A stretch of DNA of 48,103 nt from Bradyrhizobium algeriense (GTDB lineage Bacteria; Pseudomonadota; Alphaproteobacteria; Rhizobiales; Xanthobacteraceae). A program made the position numbers and the translations under genes. The notes under the pieces were generated by a model. That model saw only the letters and a list, made by a program, of their open reading frames with translations, did no database searches and was not told where the DNA came from. Location: positions 1-48,103 of the forward strand of contig NZ_PYCN01000038.1 in assembly GCF_003062295.1 (NCBI RefSeq), in the 5' to 3' direction. Below are positions 18,839-27,782 of this stretch, piece after piece; position 1 is the first letter of the stretch; every line of letters starts with the position of its first letter.

Positions 18839-19349
18839 TTACCTGTGCTCTTCCATAGCGAGCCTCAGAGCCTTCGGGATGCGCTGCGCTTTTCCGCCCG
18901 AGATAAACGCGACCCGTACGCGCGCCGAGACCAACAGATCGTTCCCGCGCCTGCACTCCTGCAGCAAGCCAATCGACGCGCCTCTCACCTCTTGCGGGAC
19001 CGTGACAATGTCAAGGAGGTCGTCCAAGACTGCCGGTTTTAGAAAGTCGATCGTCATCGAACGGACAACGAAGGCGGAAGCCCGGGGCGTCGTTCCGCGT
19101 TTCCTCGAGCAGCGCTTGCTGATTGGTGCCGAGCAGGCGCAAGTAATTCGTTCTGCCGCGCTCCATGAAACGCAGAAAATTCGCGTGATAGACAATCTGG
19201 CCGGCATCGGTATCTTCAAAGTAGACACGCACCTGCATGTAGTGCCGTCCGTCTCGAATTTCGCCGTCAAGAGAGACTGTCACAGCGCGGTTCCCCTTAT
19301 TGCGCGTACAGGGACCAATTGTCTTGCACAGAGGCGGTTTTTTGAGCAA
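18839..19349 (-). pseudogene. ybgC: YbgC-like acyl-CoA thioesterase, frameshifted
   Basis: The N-terminal part (from about 19292) reads GRHYMQVRVYFEDTDAGQIVYHANFL, with the hot-dog-fold DTDAxxxVYHxNYL signature and the catalytic Asp, then MERGRTNYLRLLG. Near 19075 one extra base shifts the frame, and the second part continues SAFVVRSMTIDFLKPAVLDDLLDI to a stop at 18839. Together they give one thioesterase of about 140-150 residues. YbgC is usually near tol-pal genes; here it is isolated between the PIN gene and a recombinase remnant. Probably nonfunctional. Confidence 0.8.
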
Positions 19350-19669
19350 GCGCTAAAATCCTGCGCTTGCCGGAAGCTGAACCGGTCGCCCGAATACGGC
19401 AGGCACCGCGCTGCAGACATCGAGGCCGAAGCTGTGGAGGTTTTCCGGACGTTGGTCAATCAGGTGACACTCGTGCTCGAGACGGAAGAACTCGCGATTG
19501 CGCTACGCGGCGACCTCGCTGCGATCCTGCGGTTTGCGGCGGGCAAGAAGAACCCCCGGCTTCCCTTCGGAGGCTGGGACTCCATTTGCAATCGCAAGCA
19601 TCGGTGGTTGCGGGGATAGGATTTGAACCTATGACCCGGCGACCAGGCCCGGTCGATTATCGCCGATGA
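19350..19669 (+). pseudogene. Serine recombinase, 3' end remnant
   Basis: The frame reads IEAEAVEVFRTLVNQVTLVL, then ELAIALRGDLAAILRFAAGKKNP, which is the C-terminal end of large serine recombinases common in Rhizobiales. After KKNP the frame slips, and a neighbouring frame gives QASVVAGIGFEPMT, the well-known peptide that arises when such a gene runs into a tRNA 3' end. The catalytic domain is absent. Its position just inside the right tRNA copy fits the integrase of the element at 10690-19636. Confidence 0.7.
19605..19636 (-). other. tRNA-fMet 3' fragment, right att-like copy
   Basis: The minus strand reads GGTCATAGGTTCAAATCCTA then TCCCCGCAACCA: the variable-loop end, T-arm and acceptor strand with CCA of a bacterial initiator tRNA. 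The anticodon arm and 5' half do not follow beyond 19636, so this is not a working gene. The last 12 nt are repeated at 10690-10701. Confidence 0.7.
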
Positions 19670-20027
19670 GCTTTCAGCTCCTCTTCTTCCTGCGACGTGC
19701 GCCGGCGCTTCGACTCACTTCCCTGCCGCGAAGGGTAGCCGTGCGCCCGCGATGTCGGCCTGCCGGCCTGCCGCTCAGATGATGAAGTCGGATGATTGAT
19801 CGCGGAGCCGGAGGTCTCAGTTCCCTTCGCTACGCTGAAAGCGGCTTGTCCGCATTTAGGATGGCACGGCAGAGCTGAAACCACTGAGACGACCAGCTCG
19901 CTTGTTTTCCGGTTCCCCAAGATCTCGGGGAACCCTAAGGGGAGCGCCAAAAAAGCAGATTTTGTTATGGTTTTTATAAGAAACCCTAATTATAAATACC
20001 AAAGCAGGCTCCAAACTAGGCTTTGCC
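19637..20027. other. Gene-free stretch before the first fic gene
   Basis: No convincing gene. It holds a perfect 8-bp inverted repeat with an 8-nt loop (GGTTCCCC at 19911-19918, GGGGAACC at 19927-19934) without a T-run, and an AT-rich stretch at about 19955-20000 containing TATAAG and TATAAA that probably includes the promoter of the downstream fic gene. Confidence 0.4.
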
Positions 20028-21260
20028 ATGAAGCGCAGCGATCTCAGCCACACAATCCGGGAGACCCTGAAACGGCTCCCGCACCCGTATGAGGCGCACC
20101 ACGGTATCATCCCACCACCTCCCCCGGAGCACGGGGTCTCAGTTATCCAAGCGATGAAGGCCTTGGACAATGCCCAGGGCGCGCTCGGGAAAATAGACGC
20201 AATCGCGACTCAGATGAAGGACCCCTACATTGTCAGCCGAATCCTGACCCGACGGGAGGCGGTCAGTTCGTCCTCGATCGAGGGCACCCAAAGTACGCTC
20301 GATGAACTCCTTTCGGTCGAGGAGACCGGCGGCGACGACGCAAAGGATGCCGCGCGCCAGGTCCGCAACTACGCTGTGGCTCTTGACGATTTCATCCCAT
20401 TGGCGGCGAAGGACGGATATGGCGTCTTCACGATCGATCTCCTGAAGAGTCTCCATCGCGCCGTCATGAAAGATGATCCCGATTACCAGGACGTTCCGGG
20501 CGAACTCCGCACGCGCGTGGTGTGGATCGGAGGGGGCGGCAACATCGCCTATTCAAGCCTAAATCCGCCGCCACCCGATGAGGTGCCGGCTTGCCTCGCT
20601 CAGACAGTCGACTACCTCCGCAACGAGGGAATGCAGCAGATGACCCAGGGTTTCATTACGCGAATGGCCATCGCGCATGCCCATTTCGAGGCGGTCCACC
20701 CGTTCCGCGATGGCAACGGCCGCGTCGGTCGTCTTCTTCTTCCACTGATGATGGCTGCCGAGAAGCACGTCCCCCTTTATCTATCTCCATACATTGAGGC
20801 GAAGAAGGGCGCGTACTACGCTTCCTTGAAGGATGCGCAGCAGCGCCTCGACTGGCAGCCTATCATAATCTTTATGGCAGAGGCCGTGACCGGCACCGTC
20901 GAAGAGCTCATGAAAACGCGCTCGGCTCTGTCCGAACTGTCAGAACTGTGGAGGGGCCGTCGCAAATTCCGAAAGGGATCGGCGGCCGCGCGCGCGCTCG
21001 ACGAGCTTCCCCATTACCCGGTCCTAACCGCCAAACGGCTCGGAGAACTCCTCGAGATCAGCCCGCCGCAAGCGCACCAGGCTATCGCACAGTTGGAGGA
21101 GGCTGGCATTCTCGCCGAACGGACGGGCTACTCGCGCAATCGCGTCTACGCCGCGAATGATGCGCTGAACATCATCAACCGTCCTTTCGGTGAACAACCG
21201 ATCCTTCCCGATGAATCGGAGCCTGACGACGCCGCGAAGGCGAGCCCGAAGTGGCCGTGA
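20028..21260 (+). CDS. Fic-domain protein with C-terminal winged helix
   Basis: Fic enzymes transfer AMP or related groups from nucleotides to hydroxyl side chains. This 410-residue protein carries the catalytic loop HPFRDGNGRVGR. Upstream, SSSSIEGT matches the (S/T)xxxE(G/N) inhibitory motif, so it is of the self-inhibited class. The N-terminal region (PHPYEAHHGIIPPPPPEHG) and the C-terminal winged helix (LTAKRLGELLEISPPQAHQA) are usual for stand-alone bacterial Fic regulators. The ATG at 20028 is the first in frame. It is a single-gene unit; the IS3 element begins about 115 nt after its stop. It appears intact. Confidence 0.9.
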   Translation: MKRSDLSHTIRETLKRLPHPYEAHHGIIPPPPPEHGVSVIQAMKALDNAQGALGKIDAIATQMKDPYIVSRILTRREAVSSSSIEGTQSTLDELLSVEETGGDDAKDAARQVRNYAVALDDFIPLAAKDGYGVFTIDLLKSLHRAVMKDDPDYQDVPGELRTRVVWIGGGGNIAYSSLNPPPPDEVPACLAQTVDYLRNEGMQQMTQGFITRMAIAHAHFEAVHPFRDGNGRVGRLLLPLMMAAEKHVPLYLSPYIEAKKGAYYASLKDAQQRLDWQPIIIFMAEAVTGTVEELMKTRSALSELSELWRGRRKFRKGSAAARALDELPHYPVLTAKRLGELLEISPPQAHQAIAQLEEAGILAERTGYSRNRVYAANDALNIINRPFGEQPILPDESEPDDAAKASPKWP

Positions 21261-21434
21261 TGGATAATGACCATGCGCGGCCGTTAGCGTGAACCCGATT
21301 AAACGGAAAGCCGCGATGCTAATAGTCGCGCTTGCCGTGATCGAAGCTGATCTGTAACCGCACCCTGCGACAGGCTGAACCTCCTCCGAATTGATGGACA
21401 CCTGTAGTAGGCTCGATGAGTCAGGAGGTGTCGG

Positions 21435-21717
21435 ATGGAAGGACGTCAACGTCGGTCGTTTACGGACGATTACAAGCGGCAAGCGGTCGATCTGGTGGCT
21501 TCGAGCGGCCGCTCGATCGGATCGGTCGCCAAGGAACTTGGCCTGCCCGATTCCGTGTTGCGGCGTTGGGTGGAACGACGTGGGGGTGGGCGGGAGCCGA
21601 CGGCGGCGGCGCGGCGCCCCACAACGCAGGCGACGCTGGCGGACCACGCGGCAGAGATCGCCCGTTTGCAGCGAGAGAACGAGCGGCTGCGCATGGAGCG
21701 CGACATTCTAAAAAACT
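21435..21717 (+). pseudogene. IS3 orfA (HTH subunit), interrupted
   Basis: The frame reads RQRRSFTDDYKRQAVDLVAS, then SIGSVAKELGLPDSVLRRWV and the leucine-zipper segment EIARLQRENERLRMERDILK. This is the standard OrfA of IS3 elements. The sequence is cut after ILK by the inserted IS110 element; the remaining codons lie at 23163-23196. The short tail CPAPWRACAA in the open frame belongs to the inserted element. Confidence 0.85.
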
Positions 21718-21949
21718 GTCCAGCACCGTGGCGCGCCTGTGCGGCCTAGAAACAGCCTTGTGCTATTCTCTGCGGCTGGGAGGGTGGCGGCCGTTCGATT
21801 ATTGGAGGCACAAACCCCGTTAAAAAACATGGTCCATGGGTGTATGCGAACTTGAGAGTGGTGACGTCGCCCTGGCGGCGATCCCGATTAGGAAGATGAC
21901 GATTGGCATAGCCCAGACCCTCCTACTCATCATTGATTGGAGGATTGCC
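21718..21949 (+). ncRNA. Candidate bridge RNA region of the IS110 element
   Basis: IS110-group elements encode a structured bridge RNA in the noncoding left end; it guides target and donor recognition. This 232-nt left end has no gene and is of suitable length. I cannot fold it reliably by eye, so loops and guides are not assigned. The call rests on family knowledge and position, not on a recognised structure. Confidence 0.35.
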
Positions 21950-23160
21950 ATGCCCAAGAGGACGACCGGCGACCGACCGGAACTAAAGCCGGTCAACGTT
22001 GGGGCCGCCGCAATCGACATCGGATCAAAGATGCACATGGCTGCGGTTAATCCCGCTTCCACCGACGTGCCTGTGCGCTCCTTCGGCACATTTACGCGAG
22101 ACCTGCATGATCTGGCGGACTGGTTCAAAGCCTGCGGCGTGAAGAGCGTCGCGATGGAATCCACTGGGGTCTATTGGATCCCCGTCTACGAGATCCTGGA
22201 GCAGCGCGGGTTTGATGTGATTTTGGTCAATGCGCGGTACGCCAAGAACGTGCCCGGGCGCAAGACCGATGTCAGCGATGCCGCGTGGTTACGCGAGCTT
22301 CATTCCTATGGCCTGTTACGTGGCAGCTTCCGACCTGATGCCGAGATTGCAACTCTGCGCGCGTATCTGCGCCAACGGGAGCGGCTGGTGGAATATGCCG
22401 CGGCCCATATCCAGCATTTGCAGAAGGCCCTGATGGAGATGAATCTGCAACTCCATCATGTGGTCTCCGATATCACGGGCGCGACCGGCATGCGGATTAT
22501 CCGAGCCATTGTTGCAGGCGAGCGGAATCCTGACGTCTTGGCAACCTATCGGGACGTGCGATACCATTCATCCATCGAGACGATCCGGGCGGCACTTGTG
22601 GGCAACGACCGGCACGAACATGTCTTCGCGCTGACCCAATCGCTGGAACTCTACGACGTCTACCAGGCGAAGATGCTCGACTGCGACCGCAAGCTCGAGG
22701 TCCTGATCGCGGCCCTAAACAATAGAGGCGAAAGACCGGCCGGAAAGCTATCTAAGCCACGCATCAAGACCAAGCAGGTCAACACGCCTACCTTCGATGT
22801 CAGGACCGCGCTGTACGGTGTGCTCGGCATCGATCTGACTGAGATTCATGGGTTGGGCCCATCGCTGGCATTGAAGCTCATCGGTGAGTGCGGCACAGAT
22901 CTGCAGGCATGGCCGAGCGCAACGCACTTCACTTCCTGGCTGTGCCTTGCACCAGGCAACAAAATCTCCGGCGGTAAGGTGTTGTCCTCGCGCACACGGA
23001 GATCTTCCAGTCGGGCAGCAGCACTGTTGCGGTTGGCAGCCACAACCGTCGGGAGGAGCGATACGGCGCTCGGAGCCTTGCCAACCTTCAGCGCCGGGCC
23101 AAATCGCTGGGCTTCGTGTTGCAGGCCATTTCGGGGGACACCAATCCGGCTGTTTCTTAG
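21950..23160 (+). pseudogene. IS110 transposase with C-terminal deletion and frameshift
   Basis: From ATG 21950 the protein shows the DEDD catalytic residues: AAAIDIGSKMH, VAMESTGVYW and KTDVSDAAWL. The C-terminal domain with ITEIHGLGPSLA-type sequence and the serine motif GNKISGGKVLSS follows. After SDTALGA (about 23080) the frame changes: a neighbouring frame reads ANLQRRAKSLGFVLQAIS to a stop at 23158-23160, the usual end of these transposases. About 50-60 residues between these points appear deleted, out of frame. Probably inactive. Confidence 0.8.
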
Positions 23161-23193
23161 GAAGTCGATCGCGATCTTTGCTGGGGGACCGAA

Positions 23194-23670
23194 ATGAGAT
23201 TCCGCTTCATCGAAGATCGCCGCGCCGACTACCCGGTGACGATCCTGTGCGACGTGCTTGGGTCTCGCCGGCCGGCTATTATGCTTGGCACTCGCGCCCG
23301 GAGAGCCGGCGATCTGCCGCCAACCGCGAACTCGTCGACGACATCAAGCGGGTCCATCACGAAACCCGTGGACGCTATGGCAGCCCGCGTATCCATATCG
23401 AGCTGAAGGCTCAGGGCCGTGGGGTGAGCCGCGGCCGCATCGAGCGGCTGATGCGCCGTCACGGCGTTCGGGCTATCATGGCGCAGCCGCGTCGGGTGCG
23501 GACCACCGACAGTCGCCACGACTTCCCGATCGCCCCAAACCTGCTCGATCGGAACTTCACCGCCGCCGCGCCGAACCGGATCTGGCTCGCCGATATCACT
23601 TACATTGAGACCGGTCAGGGCTGGCTCTATCTGGCTGCCGTCATGGACCTCTACAGCCGCAGGATCGTCG
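23194..23670 (+). pseudogene. IS3 orfB (integrase core), frameshifted and truncated
   Basis: The start MRFRFIEDRRADYPVTILCDVLG is followed, after loss of one G in a run near 23263, by VSPAGYYAWHSRPESRR in another frame. The rve-type core follows with NRIWLADITYIETGQGWLYLAAVMDLYSRRIV, including the first catalytic Asp of DDE. Sequence belonging to the KAP gene begins near 23670, so the second Asp and the Glu are missing. Confidence 0.85.
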
Positions 23671-25523
23671 CGCGCTTCACCGTGCCGTCGACCCCTGCAG
23701 TGCGCCAATGCACAAACAGATCTTTCGCCCAAGGTTGATCCGCAATCTTGGGGACAAGGCTGGGTGTGATTTGAGCGGGCGGACGTTCGCGCAAGAACAT
23801 ACCGACGCGGGCACCTTGCGAAGGGTCTGCCGCGACAACGGCGAGCGCGGCATCGAGAATTGGGGGCGTCCCCCAAGACTGCTCCTGAATGGCTTTGCTC
23901 AGGACGCGGTCCATGACAATTGCCGTTTCCGTGCGCGGCAGCTTGAGCAAGCGCTCATTCAGTTGCGACGCCATGTCGGGGTGTTCAAGCAGAGCGCCTA
24001 AAAGCTCTGCCGCTTCCGAAGACAAGCGATCTTCCGGCGAGATGAGCGGCGCATGCTCGCGGCCAACGTACAGAATCTCGCGAAGGTCCATATCAGCCAG
24101 CCGGGGCTCAATGGACCACCACTCTCGGACGAATGGATCGTCCCACGGCTTCTCAAGATCGATGGTCTCTCCGGCATGGGCTGCACTCTCCCACGGCGCG
24201 AGAAGTTGCGGCTTTCCGTTTGGATCGGCTGTGACAGCGCTCACAAGGCTGGCATACGCCGCCGGATCGGCACAGCGCTTGAATAGCAGCATTTTGGCCA
24301 GTGCGGCCTCATCAACCCCGAACGCCGTGCGATTTTGAGATGGACATGCGAATGGAAAGCGCATTGAGGAAGCGCTTGATAAGACGAGGATTGCCCGCAA
24401 TCTGCGTAGCCGATGTCATCAGTGGCGCAAGCCTATCAGCCGTGTTGAACCGGGCCACGAGATCGGCTGGCAAACTTGTGTGAACGGTTTGCATGAACGC
24501 GCGATCAACGCGCTTGCCGCGCCAGCTCTGGCTGAGTTGCTCGCAGACTTTTTTGCGGACGGCCTCTTTCTCATCCGCGTTGAGGCCTGTGCTGTTCTCT
24601 ACAAACAGCAACATCAAATACGCCCTTACTTCCTGTGTCCCCAGGGGCGGAACGCGAATAGGAACTTGGATGAGCTTATCGAAGTAACTTGTCACCAAGC
24701 CTTCATCGACGATCCCATCGAAGTGACGGCGGACAGCGTGACGTATGACAGAGTCATCGGCGGCAATGACAAACGCCGTGTTTTCCAGGAACAAGAAAAG
24801 GCAAACGGCCTCCAACGTTGATATCGTCGTTTGCGGAAGGCAGCGGTCCAAATCATCAATCAGCACAATAAGCTTCGTGCCCATTACTTCGAGGGTTGCC
24901 TCGCACGATTTGCGGATCGCATGAATTTCTTTAGGCGGCGAGGCCTCGGTGCATGGCTTGATCAGGCCCGATGCCTTGCTGGCGGCATCGGTTACTGTGC
25001 CTTCGGCCTTAGCGATGTCGTCAGCGCCAGCATTTCCGGTCGCAATTTTTTTCCCGAGTTCGATGGCTTCATTAAGTATTCCTGTCGGCGGTAGGCCGAG
25101 CGAAAGCGCTAAGGCCGATCCTGCGCCAAGTTTCACGGCGCGAAACCAATTCACGCGTTGCAGCAGCTCTTTGGCTTTTTCGAGCCCGGTCCTGCGCTGT
25201 TCGGCTTCTTTTGCGAGCGCTGTCGCGATAACTTCCATCAATGCCGCGCGCGCGTCGTCGTATCCTTGATAAAGCCAAGCGTTGAACTCAACAAAAATGA
25301 AATCTGACCGCTTGCCCTCGGCGCGCTGTTCGAGCCCAGCGCGAACGAGTCTGATCATTGAGGACTTGCCAGCGCCCCACGCACCAGAAACTCCAATGGA
25401 GATCGGTTTGCCCTGAGCCTGAACGATGATTTCAGTAACCGTGTCAGAGACGCCGCTAAAATTTAGAAAGTCGCGGTTAGTGTCGTTCCCACATCCGTGC
25501 TGTCGATATGAATTAGGCCGCAT
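23667..25523 (-). pseudogene. KAP-family P-loop NTPase, frameshifted and 3'-truncated
   Basis: The protein opens with NDTNRDFLNFSGVSDTV and the Walker A SGAWGAGKSSM. It continues through FVEFNAWLYQG, the Walker B LIVLIDDLDRCLP and NPRLIKRFLNAL, all typical of KAP NTPases (several act in phage or plasmid exclusion). A one-base insertion near 24320 shifts the frame; the rest (GVDEAALAKMLLFKRC onward, as the ORF ending at 23651) follows in the next frame to about 23670, where IS3 sequence begins. The start is also unusual: family members often start MWADN, and here ATGTGGGAACGAC at about 25493 is out of frame, so the upstream ATG at 25523 would be needed. Confidence 0.8.
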
Positions 25524-25655
25524 GAAGCCGCACCGGCGAACGGAGTCTCCAAGTTTTTGTTTGACGCCCCAATTGAGTTCGAGACTAAAGCACGGCTGAG
25601 TCGTGATGCAATGCCAAGCAGCATCGTCATCCGCTTGTCCCTCAATAGCAGGCCC

Positions 25656-25730
25656 GTGAGTTATAGAATTCGTTGCTATAGCTCATAAATGCAATCATTC
25701 TGAGGTATAGCGGAGGTTTCTATAGCTCAT
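25656..25730 (+). promoter_or_regulatory. Repeated CTATAGCTCAT operator-like motif at the second fic gene
   Basis: CTATAGCTCAT occurs at 25676-25686 and 25720-25730, 44 bp apart, the second one covering the ATG start. An inverted, slightly different copy GTGAGTTATAG is at 25656-25666. Spacing near four helical turns suggests binding of one regulator at several sites, perhaps the Fic protein's own C-terminal HTH region. The role is inference. Confidence 0.45.
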
Positions 25731-26838
25731 GTGGAACTGGGAAAATCCCGATTGGCCCAAATTTACCTTTGATTCGAAGCTCTTAGAGCCCTTCGAAACC
25801 AAGTTTCTCGTCAAATCCGGCGAGTTCTTGGGCGCTTTCAAGCATGTCGGCCAGGATGACCGTGACATGCTCAAAATCGAGCTCATCAGCGACGAAGCGG
25901 TAAAAACCTCGGAAATTGAAGGCGAGATACTGCGGCGCGAGAGCGTTCAATGCTCGCTGCGTCAGCAATTCGGACTTGAGGGCGACGATACCAACGTCAA
26001 CGAAGCCGAGCACGGCATCGCGGAAATGATGGCGAATCTCTATAAAAGATTCGCCGATCCGCTGACGCACGACATGTTGTTCGAGTGGCACAAGATGCTG
26101 ATGAGCGGCGATCGGAAAATCCAGGACATCGGCGGCTACCGCACCCATCCCGAACCGATGCAGGTTGTGACACCGATTGCAGGAAAGCCCAAAGTTCACC
26201 TTGTGGCGCCTCCCTCCAACAGAATGAAAAAGGAGATGGATGCGTTCATCATCTGGTTCAATGACGGCGCGCCAGAGGGAAAAAATCCCCTGCCCGCCCT
26301 TACGCGCGCCGGTATCGCGCATCTCTATTTCGTTTGCATTCATCCGTTCGAGGATGGTAACGGCCGTATCGGACGCGCCATAGCGGAAAAGTCGTTGGCG
26401 GAAAATCTCGGGCAGCCGACGCTCATTGCGCTCGCTTATACGATCGAACGCAAGCGGCGGCTTTACTACGAAGCTTTGGAGCGGAACAACAAAGACCTCG
26501 AAATCACCGATTGGCTGAAATATTTCGCGCTGACGATTCTCGAAGCGCAAGAGAGCACAATTAACCGGGTCGATTTCTACGTCGCTAAGGCCAAATTCTA
26601 TGAGCGCCTTCGCGGTCAATTCAACGAGCGCCAAGAAAAGGTCGTGGCGCGTATGTTCCACGAAGGCATCGATCGGTTCAAGGGCGGCCTGAGTGCGGAA
26701 AACTATATCAGCATCACCAAGACATCACGCGCCACCGCGACAAGAGACCTACAAGATCTTGTCGAAATGGGCGCGTTTACGAAAACGGGCGAACTCAGGC
26801 ACACCCGATACAAACTGAATTTGCCAGAGGACACCTAG
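25729..26838 (+). CDS. Fic-domain protein with DUF4172 N-terminus
   Basis: The 369-residue protein begins MWNWENPDWPKFTFD, the DUF4172 signature found in one Fic subfamily. TSEIEGE is the inhibitory (S/T)xxxE(G/N) motif and HPFEDGNGRIGR is the catalytic loop, so a self-inhibited AMPylator is expected. The C-terminus (ISITKTSRATATRDLQDLVEMG) is winged-helix-like. ATG 25729 is preceded by CGGAGG 12 nt upstream, rather far. It is divergent from the KAP gene. The frame is intact and ends at 26838. Confidence 0.9.
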   Translation: MWNWENPDWPKFTFDSKLLEPFETKFLVKSGEFLGAFKHVGQDDRDMLKIELISDEAVKTSEIEGEILRRESVQCSLRQQFGLEGDDTNVNEAEHGIAEMMANLYKRFADPLTHDMLFEWHKMLMSGDRKIQDIGGYRTHPEPMQVVTPIAGKPKVHLVAPPSNRMKKEMDAFIIWFNDGAPEGKNPLPALTRAGIAHLYFVCIHPFEDGNGRIGRAIAEKSLAENLGQPTLIALAYTIERKRRLYYEALERNNKDLEITDWLKYFALTILEAQESTINRVDFYVAKAKFYERLRGQFNERQEKVVARMFHEGIDRFKGGLSAENYISITKTSRATATRDLQDLVEMGAFTKTGELRHTRYKLNLPEDT

Positions 26839-26955
26839 ATTCGCCTATGCGCCGCTTTGAACATGTCAACCAGTATCGACGCGATAGCACTGAGCTTGAT
26901 GGAAGGCGCCGGTCAAGGCGGTGACGACGAAGGGCGCTCTCTCAGGCCGAAGTAG

Positions 26956-27508
26956 TTAAGACACATACTTCGTCATCGGCGCAGGCACTGGTCGGCCGTA
27001 AAGCTCTGATGTTCTCGGACTGAGATAGGTATCGGCCACGACAACCGGCTCTACCTTAGCCGGCGCATTCGGGTCGCGGTCATCATTCCCTCCAACCCAT
27101 CCGACAGGCGAGTACTTTTCCCCGATCGCGCCGAGAATGAAGAGGCTCGCAAGAGTGAGGGCACCGCCGCCCCACACACTGCACGAGCACGATATGCTTC
27201 TCGGAACGGAATGCATCGATAAAGATCATCCCAAACAGCCAGGCTCCCCCCACAACAAGCGAAAGGAGGGACACAGCAAACACGACTACGAGAGCCGTGC
27301 AGATGACATTGCGCTGCATCAGCACTTTAATGGAATGGCGGAGGTGAGCTAGGCCGATAACAAGCGCAATAACCGAAAAGAGCAGCGTTCCCGCGGTCGT
27401 CCAAGTCAGATCTTTAGGAAGGTGAAAGTGCAGCACACCTTCCTTTAGGTGCGCCAGGGTCACAGCAACGCCTGCAATAGCAGCGATGAGAGCAATCAGA
27501 GCCTTCAT
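26956..27508 (-). pseudogene. Small multi-pass membrane protein, frameshifted
   Basis: ATG 27508 with AGGAGG upstream starts MKALIALIAAIAGVAVTLAH, a first membrane segment. Two or three more follow (TAGTLLFSVIALVIGLAHL, ICTALVVVFAVSLLSLVVGG). Near 27168 an extra G in a G-run shifts the frame; the next frame gives GGGALTLASLFILGAIGEKY, a further segment, then a soluble tail ending PVPAPMTKYVS at 26956. The combined length is about 183 residues. I do not recognise the family. Function unknown; the break may be real or a homopolymer error. Confidence 0.55.
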
Positions 27509-27782
27509 GGACCAGCCTCCTAGTGCATATAGGCTACCCGAACCACGCGAAGCGGTTTGCACCGAAAGCGGCGATCCCAGCGAAACCATGAGCGCGACGA
27601 CAGCTCATGCGTGTTCGGGGCGCGCAGTAGAGAAATTTGGTGAGGGCTTGCGTACGGTTCGCACGAAGAAAGTTGTGAGATAGAAAAAAGCAGCGAAGAT
27701 GCATTGCACAAGTTATTGCGGCGGCCGAGAATATGATCTAAGAGTTGCTACCTTTAAGCGAACTCTTTTTTGGGACTTTAAT

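Larger units (their letters stand above)
10690..19636. mobile_element. Inferred integrative element at tRNA-fMet
   Basis: Two direct copies of the initiator-tRNA 3' end bound about 8.9 kb. The left copy (12 nt) is joined to the tRNA terminator; the right copy (32 nt) keeps the T-arm and acceptor stem. Just inside the right copy is the 3' end of a serine recombinase gene whose frame runs into the tRNA. Cargo: an LLM monooxygenase remnant, OsmC and IS1182 fragments, abiE, the QueC/ImmA/PIN operon and ybgC remnant. The 5' half of the tRNA is absent beyond 19636, so the right side has been rearranged and the element is probably immobile. Boundaries are visible; the element itself is inference. 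Confidence 0.55.
21718..23162 (+). mobile_element. IS110-family element inserted in IS3 orfA
   Basis: About 1445 bp separate the two halves of orfA. The insert has a long 5' noncoding end (about 230 nt) and a transposase whose stop lies directly at the right junction, the layout of the IS110 group. No terminal inverted repeats are evident, as expected for the family. Exact ends are uncertain by a few bases because of the A-run at 21712-21717 and GAAG at 23161. Confidence 0.75.
21376..23670 (+). mobile_element. IS3-family element, right end lost, split by an IS110 element
   Basis: The left end begins near 21376 with TGAACCTCCTCCGAATTGAT, an IS3-type terminal repeat, followed by orfA at 21435. 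orfA is interrupted near 21717 and resumes near 23163, where its last codons (SIAIFAGGPK, stop) overlap the orfB ATG at 23194 as ATGA. orfB is lost after about 160 codons near 23670, where KAP-gene sequence begins, so the right end is missing. Confidence 0.8.

Noticed and set aside
19911..19934. Hairpin as an intrinsic terminator
   Set aside because: Perfect 8-bp stem but no T-run on either strand and no gene ending just before it.
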